Assembly (NCBI GenBank): GCA_934548045.1 | Contig: CAKTEM010000009.1 | Span: forward strand, 47,857 to 111,856 | DNA: 64,000 nucleotides | Direction of reading: 5' to 3' | From: an uncultured Faecalibacterium sp. | GTDB taxonomy: Bacteria > Bacillota > Clostridia > Oscillospirales > Ruminococcaceae | Shown: positions 44,534-52,771 of the stretch, piece after piece | How positions within the stretch are numbered: the stretch's first letter is position 1 | Layout: each line of letters starts with the position of its first letter | Translations under genes and position numbers: made by a program | Notes under the pieces: generated by a model | Told to the model about the DNA's origin: nothing | What the model saw: only the letters and a program-made list of their open reading frames with translations | Databases searched by the model: none

Positions 44534-45595
44534 TCATTCCTCCAGAATCGCGTCCAGTGCCGCCAGCAGAGCCTGCATCTCGTCCGGCGTGCCGATGGTG
44601 ATGCGCAGCCGGTTCGCGATGCGCGGCGCGTCGAAGTGGCGGACGAGGATACCTTTCTCTTTCAGCTTCCGGTACAGCTCGCCGCCGTCCTTCTTGTCGC
44701 TCTCGGCAAACAGGAAATTCGACCGGCTGTCGGTGCAGGCAAAGCCCCGTTTTTCCAGCTCCTGCTTTGTCCACTGGCGCGTCTCGATGATGGCCGAACG
44801 GGTCTTGTCGAAGTAGGCGGTGTCTTCCAATGCAGCCTGTCCTGCTTTCAGGGTCAGGCGGTTGATGTTGTAGGGGTTCAGGCTGAACTTGACCCGGTTG
44901 AGGTCGGCGATGAGGTTTTCATTTCCCATTGCCAGACCCAGCCGCGCGCCGGCCAGCTGACGGGATTTCGAGAAGGTCTGGACGACCAGCAGGTTGTCGT
45001 ATTGGTCAATGAGCGGAACACAGCTCTCACCGCCGAAATCCACATACGCCTCGTCGATGATGACGACGTTGTTCGGGTTGGCTTTCAGGATGCCCTCGAT
45101 GGCACTCCGGGGCAGAGCCAGACCGGTAGGTGCGTTGGGGTTGGCGATGACAATGGTCTCATTTTTGTTGTAGTAATCCGCCGGGTCGAGGGTAAAGTCC
45201 TCTTTCAGCGGAACGATATCGCTGGGAATATTCATCAGTCCGCACCAGACGCCGTAACAGCCGTAGGTGATATCGGCGTATGCCAGCGGATGATTCTCAT
45301 CGCAGAAGGCACGGATGGCGAAGAACAGGTTCTCGTCGCTGCCGTTACCCGGCATGATTTGATTGTTTTTCAGCCCGAAGTGCTTCGCCGCCGTGTTCAG
45401 CAGGTCAGCGCAGGCCGGGTCGGAGTAGAGACGGAGCTTTTCGACTTCCGCACGGTTGACGGCCTCGACCACCGCCGGAGAGGGCGGATAGGGGCTTTCG
45501 TTGGTGTTCAGCTTGATGTATTTCTGGTCCTGCGGCTGTTCGCCCGGGGTATAGGGCGTCACGCCGGCCAGTCTGGGAGAAAGAAATCTGCTCAT
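44534..45595 (-). CDS. hisC: Histidinol-phosphate aminotransferase
   Basis: PLP-dependent transamination with glutamate. The 353-residue class I/II aminotransferase has LNTNESPYPPSPAVVEA near residue 30, GNGSDENLFFAIRAF near 85, NPNAPTGLALPRS, the VVIIDEAYVDFGGE segment, and the cofactor lysine in TFSKSRQLAGARLG. Length is normal. It is 12 bases downstream of hisD. Confidence 0.95.
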   Translation of the reverse strand: MSRFLSPRLAGVTPYTPGEQPQDQKYIKLNTNESPYPPSPAVVEAVNRAEVEKLRLYSDPACADLLNTAAKHFGLKNNQIMPGNGSDENLFFAIRAFCDENHPLAYADITYGCYGVWCGLMNIPSDIVPLKEDFTLDPADYYNKNETIVIANPNAPTGLALPRSAIEGILKANPNNVVIIDEAYVDFGGESCVPLIDQYDNLLVVQTFSKSRQLAGARLGLAMGNENLIADLNRVKFSLNPYNINRLTLKAGQAALEDTAYFDKTRSAIIETRQWTKQELEKRGFACTDSRSNFLFAESDKKDGGELYRKLKEKGILVRHFDAPRIANRLRITIGTPDEMQALLAALDAILEE

Positions 45596-45607
45596 AATAA
45601 CATCCTC

Positions 45608-46885
45608 TTACTTGTCATACCGAATCGTTACGCTGCGAGCATGTGCGTGCAGGCCCTCCCGTTCGGCAAAGTCTGCGATACGGGGAGCGGCCTCCTGCAA
45701 AGCCTCCCGGGTGTAGTAGATGAAACTGGACTTCTTCACGAAGTCGTCCACACCCAGAGGGCTGGAGAAGCGTGCGGTGCCGCTGGTCGGCAGGGTGTGG
45801 TTCGGGCCTGCGAAGTAGTCGCCCAGAGCTTCGGGAACATTCCGACCGAGGAAGATGCTTCCGGCATTTTTAATTTCATTCAGGACGCTGAACGGGTCCT
45901 CGACGCAGACTTCCAGGTGTTCCGGCGCGATGATGTTGCAGGCTTCGATGGCCTTGCGCAGGTCGGAGCAGACGATAATTTTGCCGTTGTCATCGACGCT
46001 GGCACGGGCGATGGCCGCACGGGGCAGCTGAGGAATCTGGACTTCCAGCTCGGCCTGCACTGCCTTCGCCAGCTCTTCGCTGTCGGTCACGAGGACGGGG
46101 CTTGCCAGCTTGTCGTGTTCGGCCTGACTCAGCAGGTCGGCGGCGACCCATGCCGGATTGCATCCGCCGTCTGCCAGAACCAGAATTTCGCTGGGGCCTG
46201 CGATCATGTCGATACCGACTTTGCCGAAGACTTTCCGCTTGGCCGTGGCAACGTAGATGTTGCCCGGGCCAACGATCTTATCGACCGCCGGGATGGTCTC
46301 GGTGCCGTAAGCCAGAGCCGCGACGGCCTGCGCACCGCCGGTCTTGAAAATTTTCGTCACGCCTGCGGTGGCCGCGGCGGCGAGAATAACCGGATTTACT
46401 TTGCCGTCCTTGCCTGCCGGGGTCGTCATGACGATCTCAGACACGCCTGCGACCTTGGCCGGGATGACGTCCATCAGGACGGTGGACGGATACGCCGCCG
46501 TGCCGCCCGGCACATAGACGCCGGCCTTTTCAATGGGGGTGTATTTCTGACCCAGCACGATGCCGGGCTTGTCGTTCATCACAAAATTTTTGTGGACCTG
46601 CTGGCGGTGGAAGGCTTCGATGTTTGCCGCCGCCTGACGCAGGGTCTCGAGGAAGTATTCGTCCATCCCGGCAAAGGCCTCGTCGATCTCCGCCTGCGTG
46701 ACCTGCAGATTGTTGATTTTCGCGCCGTCAAATTTCAGAGCATACTCTTTCAGTGCTTCGTCGCCGTGTGCGCGGACGTCTGCAATGATGCCGTCCACCA
46801 CGTCCTCGACATTCTTCTCAGCACGGATGTCACGGTTTAGAATTTCTTCGGGTTTCAGGTCTTCAAATTGATAGAGTCGAATCAT
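45608..46885 (-). CDS. hisD: Histidinol dehydrogenase
   Basis: NAD-dependent two-step oxidation of histidinol to histidine. The 425-residue zinc enzyme has VYVPGGTAAYPSTVLM, GPGNIYVATAKRKVFGKVGI, the zinc and catalytic residues in SQAEHDKLASPVLVTD, and AGPNHTLPTSGTARF followed by GVDDFVKKSSFIYY. Its ATG overlaps the hisZG stop by four bases. Confidence 0.97.
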   Translation of the reverse strand: MIRLYQFEDLKPEEILNRDIRAEKNVEDVVDGIIADVRAHGDEALKEYALKFDGAKINNLQVTQAEIDEAFAGMDEYFLETLRQAAANIEAFHRQQVHKNFVMNDKPGIVLGQKYTPIEKAGVYVPGGTAAYPSTVLMDVIPAKVAGVSEIVMTTPAGKDGKVNPVILAAAATAGVTKIFKTGGAQAVAALAYGTETIPAVDKIVGPGNIYVATAKRKVFGKVGIDMIAGPSEILVLADGGCNPAWVAADLLSQAEHDKLASPVLVTDSEELAKAVQAELEVQIPQLPRAAIARASVDDNGKIIVCSDLRKAIEACNIIAPEHLEVCVEDPFSVLNEIKNAGSIFLGRNVPEALGDYFAGPNHTLPTSGTARFSSPLGVDDFVKKSSFIYYTREALQEAAPRIADFAEREGLHAHARSVTIRYDK

Positions 46886-48480
46886 TTTGCTTCCTCCTGT
46901 TCTTTCAATGCACCACGCAGCTTTTCGAGCATTTCATCCATTTCCTGATGCTTGAACTGGTAGCTGGCTTTGTTGGCGATGAACCGTGCCGAGATGGGCA
47001 TGAACTCGGTGACGACGCGCAGGCCGTTCTCCCGGAGAGTCGTTCCCGTCTCGACGATATCCACGATGACATCCGACAGGCCGAGAATAGGAGCCAGCTC
47101 GATGGAGCCGTTCAGCTTGATGATGTCGATATCCCGGCCAATGGATGCGTAATAGTTCTTGGCGATGTTCACGAACTTGGTCGCCACCCTTACCGGGCGG
47201 CTGGGGTCGTCCTGATAATCGGCAGGAGCCGCAACACACATCCGGCACTTGCCGAGGCCGGTGTCCAGCAGCTCGTAAACGTCCGCCGAAGCTTCGGTCA
47301 GAATGTCCTTGCCGACGATGCCGACATCCGCCGCGCCATGCTCGACGTAAATCGCAACGTCGCTGGGCTTGACAAGGAAGTACCGGATACCGGCTTCCGG
47401 GTTCTCAACGACCAGCTTCCGGGTCGCGTTGTAGTCCTCCGGGCAGCCGTAGCCGATCTTCGCCAGCAGGTTGTAAACCTTGTCGCCGAGACGGCCTTTC
47501 GGCAGTGCCACGTTCAACATGACCTTTTCGGTCTGCTGCTTCTGCACCGGCGGCAGCGGCGCGCTCAGGCGGTCAAGCTCGTCGAGGTAGACCGCAAAAC
47601 CGATGGCACCGGCACCCGGCGTGAATTTCCGGATGAGCAAATCGTACCGGCCGCCCTTGAGCAGCGGACGGGGCAGGCTCTTGAGATAGCCCTGAAAAAT
47701 CAAGCCGTTGTAATATTCCATCTCGCCTGCAAGGGTCAGGTCGAGACGGATGCTTCCGCCTGCGGCTTCCAGCGGTTCCGCCAGCGCGCGAAGCTCTTCG
47801 GCGGCGTTCCGCATCCGCTCGTTTCGGCAGAAGGCTTCCGCCTTCGGGAGGACATCGGCATAACTGCCGTTCAGGGAGAGCAGTTCGACCAAAACATCCG
47901 CTTCGGAACGGTCCAGCCCGGCGGCTTCAGCCGCAGTCCGGAGTTCGTGGGCGTTTTTGGCCCGGAGCTTTTCAAGTAGAACGGGCCGCATCTCCGCCGG
48001 AACGTTCAACGCATCCAGCAGGCCGAACAGATAGCCCATGTGGCTGATTTCCAGCACCCACGCGCTTCCCAGCAGACCCAGCGACTTCGCCGCCAGACAG
48101 ACCGCCTGCTGGACTTCCGCCTCGCCGACCGTTCCCAGCATCTCCAGACCCATCTGGGAAATCTCTTTAAAGGTGTGGCTTTCTGCCGACGGACGGTAGA
48201 CGTTTTCGTGGTAATAGTAGCGGAGCGTCTCGCCCTTGGCCGGCTGTGCCGTCTTTGCGATGGAGAGGGTCACGTCCGGCTTGAGAGCTAGCAGACGGCC
48301 GTCCAAATCGGTGAAGGTGATGACCTGCTCCGACGACAAAAAGCTTCGGTTCTCCTGATACAGACCGTACTCCTCGAACCGCCCCATGTGATATTTGCGG
48401 CATCCGGCATCCTCGTATAACGCCCGGAGCGCGAAAGATGCCCGTTCCTTGGGCTGTAAGCGTGAAAGTTCAAACTCCAT
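46882..48480 (-). CDS. hisZG: HisZ-HisG fusion: ATP phosphoribosyltransferase with its regulatory subunit in one chain
   Basis: 532 residues. Residues 1 to ~315 resemble HisZ, a histidyl-tRNA synthetase paralogue: FTDLDGRLLALKPDVTLSIA, LRYYYHENVYRPS, AEMEYYNG-like AGEMEYYNGLIFQGY and LLKGGRYDLLI. Residues ~321-532 are a short-form HisG: MLNVALPKGRLGDKV, GAADVGIVGKDILTE, KFVNIAKNYYAS and IVDIVETGTTLRENGL (the PRPP loop). Short HisG normally needs a separate HisZ for activity and histidine inhibition, so fusing them fixes a 1:1 ratio. The join around residues 305-320 is Gln/Pro-rich. First gene of the his operon. Confidence 0.93.
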   Translation of the reverse strand: MEFELSRLQPKERASFALRALYEDAGCRKYHMGRFEEYGLYQENRSFLSSEQVITFTDLDGRLLALKPDVTLSIAKTAQPAKGETLRYYYHENVYRPSAESHTFKEISQMGLEMLGTVGEAEVQQAVCLAAKSLGLLGSAWVLEISHMGYLFGLLDALNVPAEMRPVLLEKLRAKNAHELRTAAEAAGLDRSEADVLVELLSLNGSYADVLPKAEAFCRNERMRNAAEELRALAEPLEAAGGSIRLDLTLAGEMEYYNGLIFQGYLKSLPRPLLKGGRYDLLIRKFTPGAGAIGFAVYLDELDRLSAPLPPVQKQQTEKVMLNVALPKGRLGDKVYNLLAKIGYGCPEDYNATRKLVVENPEAGIRYFLVKPSDVAIYVEHGAADVGIVGKDILTEASADVYELLDTGLGKCRMCVAAPADYQDDPSRPVRVATKFVNIAKNYYASIGRDIDIIKLNGSIELAPILGLSDVIVDIVETGTTLRENGLRVVTEFMPISARFIANKASYQFKHQEMDEMLEKLRGALKEQEEAK

Positions 48481-48567
48481 TTTCCGTTTCCCCCGGCGGC
48501 CCTTTGGCCGCTTTGCTGACCGCGGATGTAAAACCCGGTCACTTTCCCATGTAGTAAGTCTGTGTTT

Positions 48568-48596
48568 ATTTTACTTTATCTTGATAAAGTTGTAAA
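48568..48596 (-). promoter_or_regulatory. his operon promoter with an 18-bp palindromic operator in the spacer
   Basis: Minus strand: TTTACA (48591-48596), 17-base spacer, TAAAAT (48568-48573). The palindrome ACTTTATC-TT-GATAAAGT (48573-48590) fills the spacer exactly. A repressor bound there would block RNA polymerase. No T-box motif was found in the 90-base leader. Confidence 0.7.
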
Positions 48597-48854
48597 GCGT
48601 GAAAGCGACAGTGTTTTCCGCTCCGCCCCCTCACTTTTCTGTGAGTTCTTCCAATCGTACGCCGGTGGGAGACAATTGTAATAGAAGTGTGATGGTGTTG
48701 GGTGAGCGCATAAGTTAGAATTCTAATGTACGTTGCATCTATTATTTCAGCAGATAAAAACTTGCTCTTTGACAATAAGGGGAAAACAAGAGGAAATTTT
48801 GGTAGATTTCAAAAGCCTGCAAAATTGAAAGAATAACCGACTATTGCAAAATAG
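48597..48854. other. Intergenic DNA upstream of the his promoter
   Basis: AT-rich sequence with no gene. It contains a 12-bp palindrome TTAGAATTCTAA at about 48714-48725 and nothing else that I recognise. Confidence 0.4.
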
Positions 48855-48951
48855 CCTCAATAAAAATGAGATAGGTTTCCCCGAAAAGGGTTGCCTATCT
48901 CGTTTTTTATTGAGGACTTGAATGAAGAAAAACCACCAGCTAAGCTGGTGG
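48855..48951. repeat. Two strong inverted repeats, possible IS200/IS605-type end remnant
   Basis: CCTCAATAAAAATGAGATAG and its near-perfect complement (48894-48915) form a ~21-bp stem around a small CCCC/GGGG core with T-runs. It is followed by CCACCAGCT-A-AGCTGGTGG (48933-48951), a perfect 9-bp hairpin of the kind found at the ends of IS200/IS605-family elements. No transposase is present. Confidence 0.4.
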
Positions 48952-48994
48952 AATAGAAAACGGCTTTAGCCCTAGACAAAGATAACAAAGACGT

Positions 48995-49071
48995 AAAAAA
49001 AGACCCCTTGAGGGGCCTGCCACGAGACAGGAATGCAGTTGGCAGACCCATTCGTGGCCCCTTAAGGGGCT
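48995..49071 (-). terminator. Large terminator of thrS
   Basis: On the minus strand GCCCCTTAAGGGGCCACGA pairs with TCGTGGCAGGCCCCTCAAGG across a long hairpin, followed by TCTTTTTTT. Confidence 0.75.
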
Positions 49072-49114
49072 TTGCTAGTATTATGTCCTTCCAGGGCTTT
49101 GACTATTTTATAGC

Positions 49115-50899
49115 TTACAGGCTGCGGTTCTTGATCTCAGAAGTGACCTTCTCGATAAACTCATCGACGCCCATCGTGGTGGTCTCGCCCTTACGGTCAC
49201 GGACGGAGACGTTGCCAGCCTCGGCCTCTTTTGCGCCCAGAACCAGCATATACGGCACACGGTCGACCTGCTGAGCGGCACGGATCTTATAGCCGATCTT
49301 CTGATTGTCGTCGTCCAGAGCGACACGGACGCCGGCCTCGACCAGCTTCTCGGTGATGGCCTGAGAATACTCGAGGGTCTTCTCGGAAACGGGCAGGACC
49401 TTGACCTGAACCGGTGCCAGCCAGGTGGGGAACTTGCCCTTGGTCTCCTCGATGAGGTAAGCCATGAAGCGGTCCAGAGAGCCCAGAATTGCGCGGTGCA
49501 GAACGACAGGGGTCTTCTCGGTGCCGTCCTTGTCCACATAGGTCAGGTGGAACTTTGCCGGCAGGCAGAAGTCCAGCTGGCAGGTAGACAGGGTGTACTC
49601 TGCGCCGACTGCCGGCTTGACGTTGACATCCAGCTTCGGGCCGTAGAAGGCAGCCTCGCCGATCTCCTCGGTGAAGTGGATGCCCAGCTCGGTCAGGACC
49701 TCACGCAGAGCGTTCTCTGCATGGTTCCACATTGCGTCGTCGTCGTGATACTTCTTCTTATCCGCCGGGTCACGCAGAGACAGGACGCAGCGGTAATCGG
49801 TGATGTTGAAATCCTTGTAGGTCTCGAAGATCAGGTTGCAGACATCTGCGACCTCGCTCTTGATCTGCTCCGGGGTGCAGAACAAGTGAGCGTCGTTCTG
49901 GCAGAAGTGACGGCCGCGCTCGATGCCCTTCAGGGTACCGGAAGACTCATAACGGAAGTCATGTGCGATCTCGCCGATGCGCATGGGCAGGTCACGATAA
50001 GAGTGCGGACGGTTTGCGTAGATCATCATGTGGTGGGGGCAGTTCATCGGGCGCAGAACATAGCTCTCACCCTCCATCTCCATGGCCGGGAACATGTTCT
50101 CACGATAGTGATCCCAGTGGCCGGAAGTCTTGTAGAGGTTGACGGTGCCGATGCAGGGAGTCATAACGTGCAGATAGCCGCGTGCGCGCTCCTTCTCCTT
50201 GATATAGTTCTCCAGCTCCTGCCAGACGGTGTAGCCGGCAGGCAGGAACATCGGCAGGCCGCGGCCAACAAGGTCGTCGGTCATGAACAGGCCCATCTCC
50301 TTGCCGATCTTGCGGTGATCGCGCTCACGAGCCTCCTGCTGCTCCTTCTCCCATGCTTCCAGCTCTTCCTGATTGTGGAAAGCGACGCCGTTGATACGGG
50401 TCAGCATCTTGTTTTCCTTGTCGTTTTTCCAGTATGCGCCGGACTGCTGAGTGATCTTGAAAGCTTTCAGAGCCTTGGTGTAGGTCAGGTGAGGTCCGAT
50501 GCACATGTCGATATACTCACCCTGCTGATAGAAACTGAACTCGGTCTCGTCAGCCAGATCTGCCATGTGCTCGATCTTGTAATGCTCCTGACGCTCCTCC
50601 ATCAGCTTGACAGCCTCTGCACGGGGCAGGATGAAGGGCTTGATGGCGAGGTTCTCTTTGGTGATCTTGCGCATCTCTTTCTCGATGTTGGCAAGGTCTT
50701 CGTCGGTCAGCTTGGTATCGCCGAGGTCGACGTCATAATAGAAGCCGTTCTCGGTAGCCGGGCCGAAGGCGAAGTCAGCCTGCGGATACAGACGCTTGAT
50801 AGCCTGTGCCATGATGTGGGCTGCGGTATGGCGGATGACATGCAGCTCCTGGTCCTGCGGACATTCCGCAACGGTACCGTCTTTATAGATGATCTTCAT
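49115..50899 (-). CDS. thrS: Threonyl-tRNA synthetase lacking the N-terminal TGS domain
   Basis: Charges tRNA-Thr. 594 residues from ATG 50899, with AAGGAG upstream. Only about 22 residues precede the editing domain, which starts VIRHTAAHIMAQAIKRLYP; the usual ~60-residue TGS domain is missing. The editing domain has FGPATENGFYYDVDL; the class II core has MNCPHHMMIYANRPHSYRDL, SGTLKGIERGRHFCQNDAH and HRAILGSLDRFMAYLIEE; the anticodon domain has APVQVKVLPVSE and DDDNQKIGYKIRAAQ. Control is by the T-box at 50931-51216. Confidence 0.96.
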   Translation of the reverse strand: MKIIYKDGTVAECPQDQELHVIRHTAAHIMAQAIKRLYPQADFAFGPATENGFYYDVDLGDTKLTDEDLANIEKEMRKITKENLAIKPFILPRAEAVKLMEERQEHYKIEHMADLADETEFSFYQQGEYIDMCIGPHLTYTKALKAFKITQQSGAYWKNDKENKMLTRINGVAFHNQEELEAWEKEQQEARERDHRKIGKEMGLFMTDDLVGRGLPMFLPAGYTVWQELENYIKEKERARGYLHVMTPCIGTVNLYKTSGHWDHYRENMFPAMEMEGESYVLRPMNCPHHMMIYANRPHSYRDLPMRIGEIAHDFRYESSGTLKGIERGRHFCQNDAHLFCTPEQIKSEVADVCNLIFETYKDFNITDYRCVLSLRDPADKKKYHDDDAMWNHAENALREVLTELGIHFTEEIGEAAFYGPKLDVNVKPAVGAEYTLSTCQLDFCLPAKFHLTYVDKDGTEKTPVVLHRAILGSLDRFMAYLIEETKGKFPTWLAPVQVKVLPVSEKTLEYSQAITEKLVEAGVRVALDDDNQKIGYKIRAAQQVDRVPYMLVLGAKEAEAGNVSVRDRKGETTTMGVDEFIEKVTSEIKNRSL

Positions 50900-50930
50900 A
50901 GTAAATACTCCTTTTTTCATCCAAGTGTTC

Positions 50931-51216
50931 AAAAAAAGACGCTCCATCCCGTAAACTCACACGGGATGAAGCGTCTGTAATGTCTTAACAGAACGTTCCA
51001 CGGTTCCACCCGAATTGCGCATCTATGATACGCCACTCGCTGTGCTGTAACGGGCGCACCCGGCAGAGGTTCGCCTCTGCACTCCGCGGTGGTAGGAACT
51101 CCGCACACAACAAGCCGCTTGCAGCACACCTTTGTTTTAAAAAGGCGGCGGCTCTCTCTGCGCTGTGTCCAGCGGAACTCTCTTGTCCGCGTCATCGTTT
51201 TCCACAGGATGAAACT
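50931..51216 (-). promoter_or_regulatory. T-box riboswitch controlling thrS
   Basis: On the minus strand the T-box core GGGTGGAACCGTGG (50998-51011) is followed by a terminator hairpin AGACGCTTCATCCCG/CGGGATGGAGCGTCT and TTTTTTT (50931-50977). Upstream lies a long stem I with GAGAG-type loops. ACCACC in the later part of stem I suggests a threonine ACC specifier. Uncharged tRNA-Thr would favour the antiterminator. Confidence 0.93.
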
Positions 51217-51222
51217 ACGCTG

Positions 51223-51251
51223 ATTGTAGCACGATAGAACCGAAAAATCAA
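51223..51251 (-). promoter_or_regulatory. Promoter of thrS and its T-box leader
   Basis: Minus strand: TTGATT (51246-51251), 17-base spacer, TACAAT (51223-51228) with a TG extension. Confidence 0.8.
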
Positions 51252-51270
51252 GCTCTCCGGTCTGGAAATT

Positions 51271-52563
51271 TTAGTTGGTCGAAAAATGTTCCTCGGTTTT
51301 GTGCAGTTTTTTCTCCCACTGTGCCGTATACTCCGAGTGGAGCTTTTCGGTCAGGAAGGTCTGGCTGCTGTACAGACCATGACGGCCCGACAGCATATAG
51401 CAGACGCCGCAGCCCAGCGCGATGAGTTCCAGCCCAACACCGCCGAACAGCTCATACGCCAGCAGCAGGGAGGGGATGAGGGTATTGGTCGCACCGCCGA
51501 AGACGGAGACCAGACCCAGTGCCGCTGCGAAACCAGCAGGCAGGCCCAGCAGAGGGCCGACCACACAGCCGAAGGTCGCACCAATGTAGAAGCTCGGTAC
51601 GACCTCGCCGCCCTTGAATCCGGACGCCAGCGTGATGGCAGTCAGGAGCATCTTGCAGATGAAATCCCACGGCAGAGCCTCACCCTGCTCGACTGCCGCC
51701 GTGATAACGCCCATGCCGGCACCGTTGTAGCGGCCGACACCCATCAGATAGGAGAGAGCCACGACCACGATACCGCCGGCCACGACCCGGATCCACGGAT
51801 TGGGCAGACGCTTCGGGATCTCATGCTCGGTGAAGTGGAGCAGAGCGCAGAACATCCGGGTCACGACAGCGCAGAGGACGCCCAGAACGGCCGCTTTGAG
51901 GGCCGTCACGAGGGTCAGCTCCGGTGCGACGAGCGCAAAATGGGTCGGCGCGATGCCGCAGAGAGTCGAGACGCCGTAAGCGATGAGTGCCGCTGCAAAG
52001 CCCGGCACAAAGGTCACGCTGAACACCACGCCGACGTCCACGACCATCATTGCGAAGAGGGTCGCCGCCAGCGGCGTACCGAACAACGCCGAGAAGAACG
52101 CCGCCATGCCGCAGGCCGTTGCCGTCCGGCGGTCATGTTCGTTGAGGTGGAGCAGCTTTGCGACATTAAAGCCGATGCTGCCGCCCATCTGGAGAGCTGC
52201 ACCTTCCCGTCCGGCCGAACCGCCGCAGAGGTGGGTCAGCACCGTGCCAAAGAAGATGGCCGGAACCAGCCACGGGCTGACCGGTTCGCCGCTCTGCACA
52301 GCGCGAAGGACGTTGTTTGTGCCGACGCCCTCGCACTTTGTCACCTTATAAAGAGCCACAATGGCAAGACCGGCCAGCGGCAGCATCCAGAGGAGCCACA
52401 CATGCTCGCCGCGAAGCTCGGTCACATATTCCACCGCGAGGTGGAACGCCGTACCGATGATGCCGCAGAGCAGACCCGTCGGAACCGCCAGAAGGAGCCA
52501 TTTCAAAAGGATGCGCGCCGTCCGGCCAAACGCTTGGAAATAATTTTTTGCCTGTTCCTTCAT
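51271..52563 (-). CDS. CLC-type anion transporter, probably the fluoride-exporting CLC-F class
   Basis: 430-residue membrane protein of the CLC family with the gating glutamate in GGSAGREGAALQMGGS and the second anion-site motif ASGFKGGEVVPSFYIGATFG. The K/Q-GGEV-x-P-x-F-x-IGAT-x-G form, and the absence of the GSGIP motif of chloride transporters, are features I associate with CLC-F fluoride/proton antiporters. If so, it would protect glycolytic enzymes from fluoride. Chloride transport remains possible. No fluoride riboswitch was found upstream. Its start has only a weak ribosome site (GGAAGG some distance away). Confidence 0.75.
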   Translation of the reverse strand: MKEQAKNYFQAFGRTARILLKWLLLAVPTGLLCGIIGTAFHLAVEYVTELRGEHVWLLWMLPLAGLAIVALYKVTKCEGVGTNNVLRAVQSGEPVSPWLVPAIFFGTVLTHLCGGSAGREGAALQMGGSIGFNVAKLLHLNEHDRRTATACGMAAFFSALFGTPLAATLFAMMVVDVGVVFSVTFVPGFAAALIAYGVSTLCGIAPTHFALVAPELTLVTALKAAVLGVLCAVVTRMFCALLHFTEHEIPKRLPNPWIRVVAGGIVVVALSYLMGVGRYNGAGMGVITAAVEQGEALPWDFICKMLLTAITLASGFKGGEVVPSFYIGATFGCVVGPLLGLPAGFAAALGLVSVFGGATNTLIPSLLLAYELFGGVGLELIALGCGVCYMLSGRHGLYSSQTFLTEKLHSEYTAQWEKKLHKTEEHFSTN

Positions 52564-52616
52564 TCTGAACTTTTCAACCTTCCTATCAAAACTTTCTCAA
52601 AAAATCGACGCCGTCC

Positions 52617-52645
52617 AGCATAACACACCGCGAAAAAGATGTCAA
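52617..52645 (-). promoter_or_regulatory. Promoter of the CLC gene
   Basis: Minus strand: TTGACA (52640-52645), 17-base spacer, TATGCT (52617-52622). Confidence 0.8.
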
Positions 52646-52653
52646 GCAACGTC

Positions 52654-52692
52654 AAAAGCCCTGCTCCCTTGTGCGGAAGGAGCAGGGCTTTT
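52654..52692 (-). terminator. Terminator of the Amt-PII gene
   Basis: AAAAGCCCTGCTCC (52654-52667) pairs perfectly with GGAGCAGGGCTTTT (52679-52692); T-runs on both strands. Confidence 0.9.
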
Positions 52693-52771
52693 GAGAATTG
52701 CTGTTCGGATCAGAAAAAGGAAAAAGGAGAACATATATCGTCACGCTATGTAAGCGAGACAGCAGTTAGGA

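Noticed and set aside
44393..46840. An 815-codon plus-strand frame opposite hisB, hisC and hisD.
   Set aside because: Antisense shadow of well-supported his genes; no ribosome site or family resemblance.
48481..48597. A T-box riboswitch was looked for upstream of the histidine operon.
   Set aside because: No GGTGGNACCGCG-type core and too short a leader; a palindromic operator is present instead.
52564..52616. A fluoride (crcB) riboswitch was looked for before the CLC gene.
   Set aside because: The leader is only about 45 bases and lacks the conserved motif.
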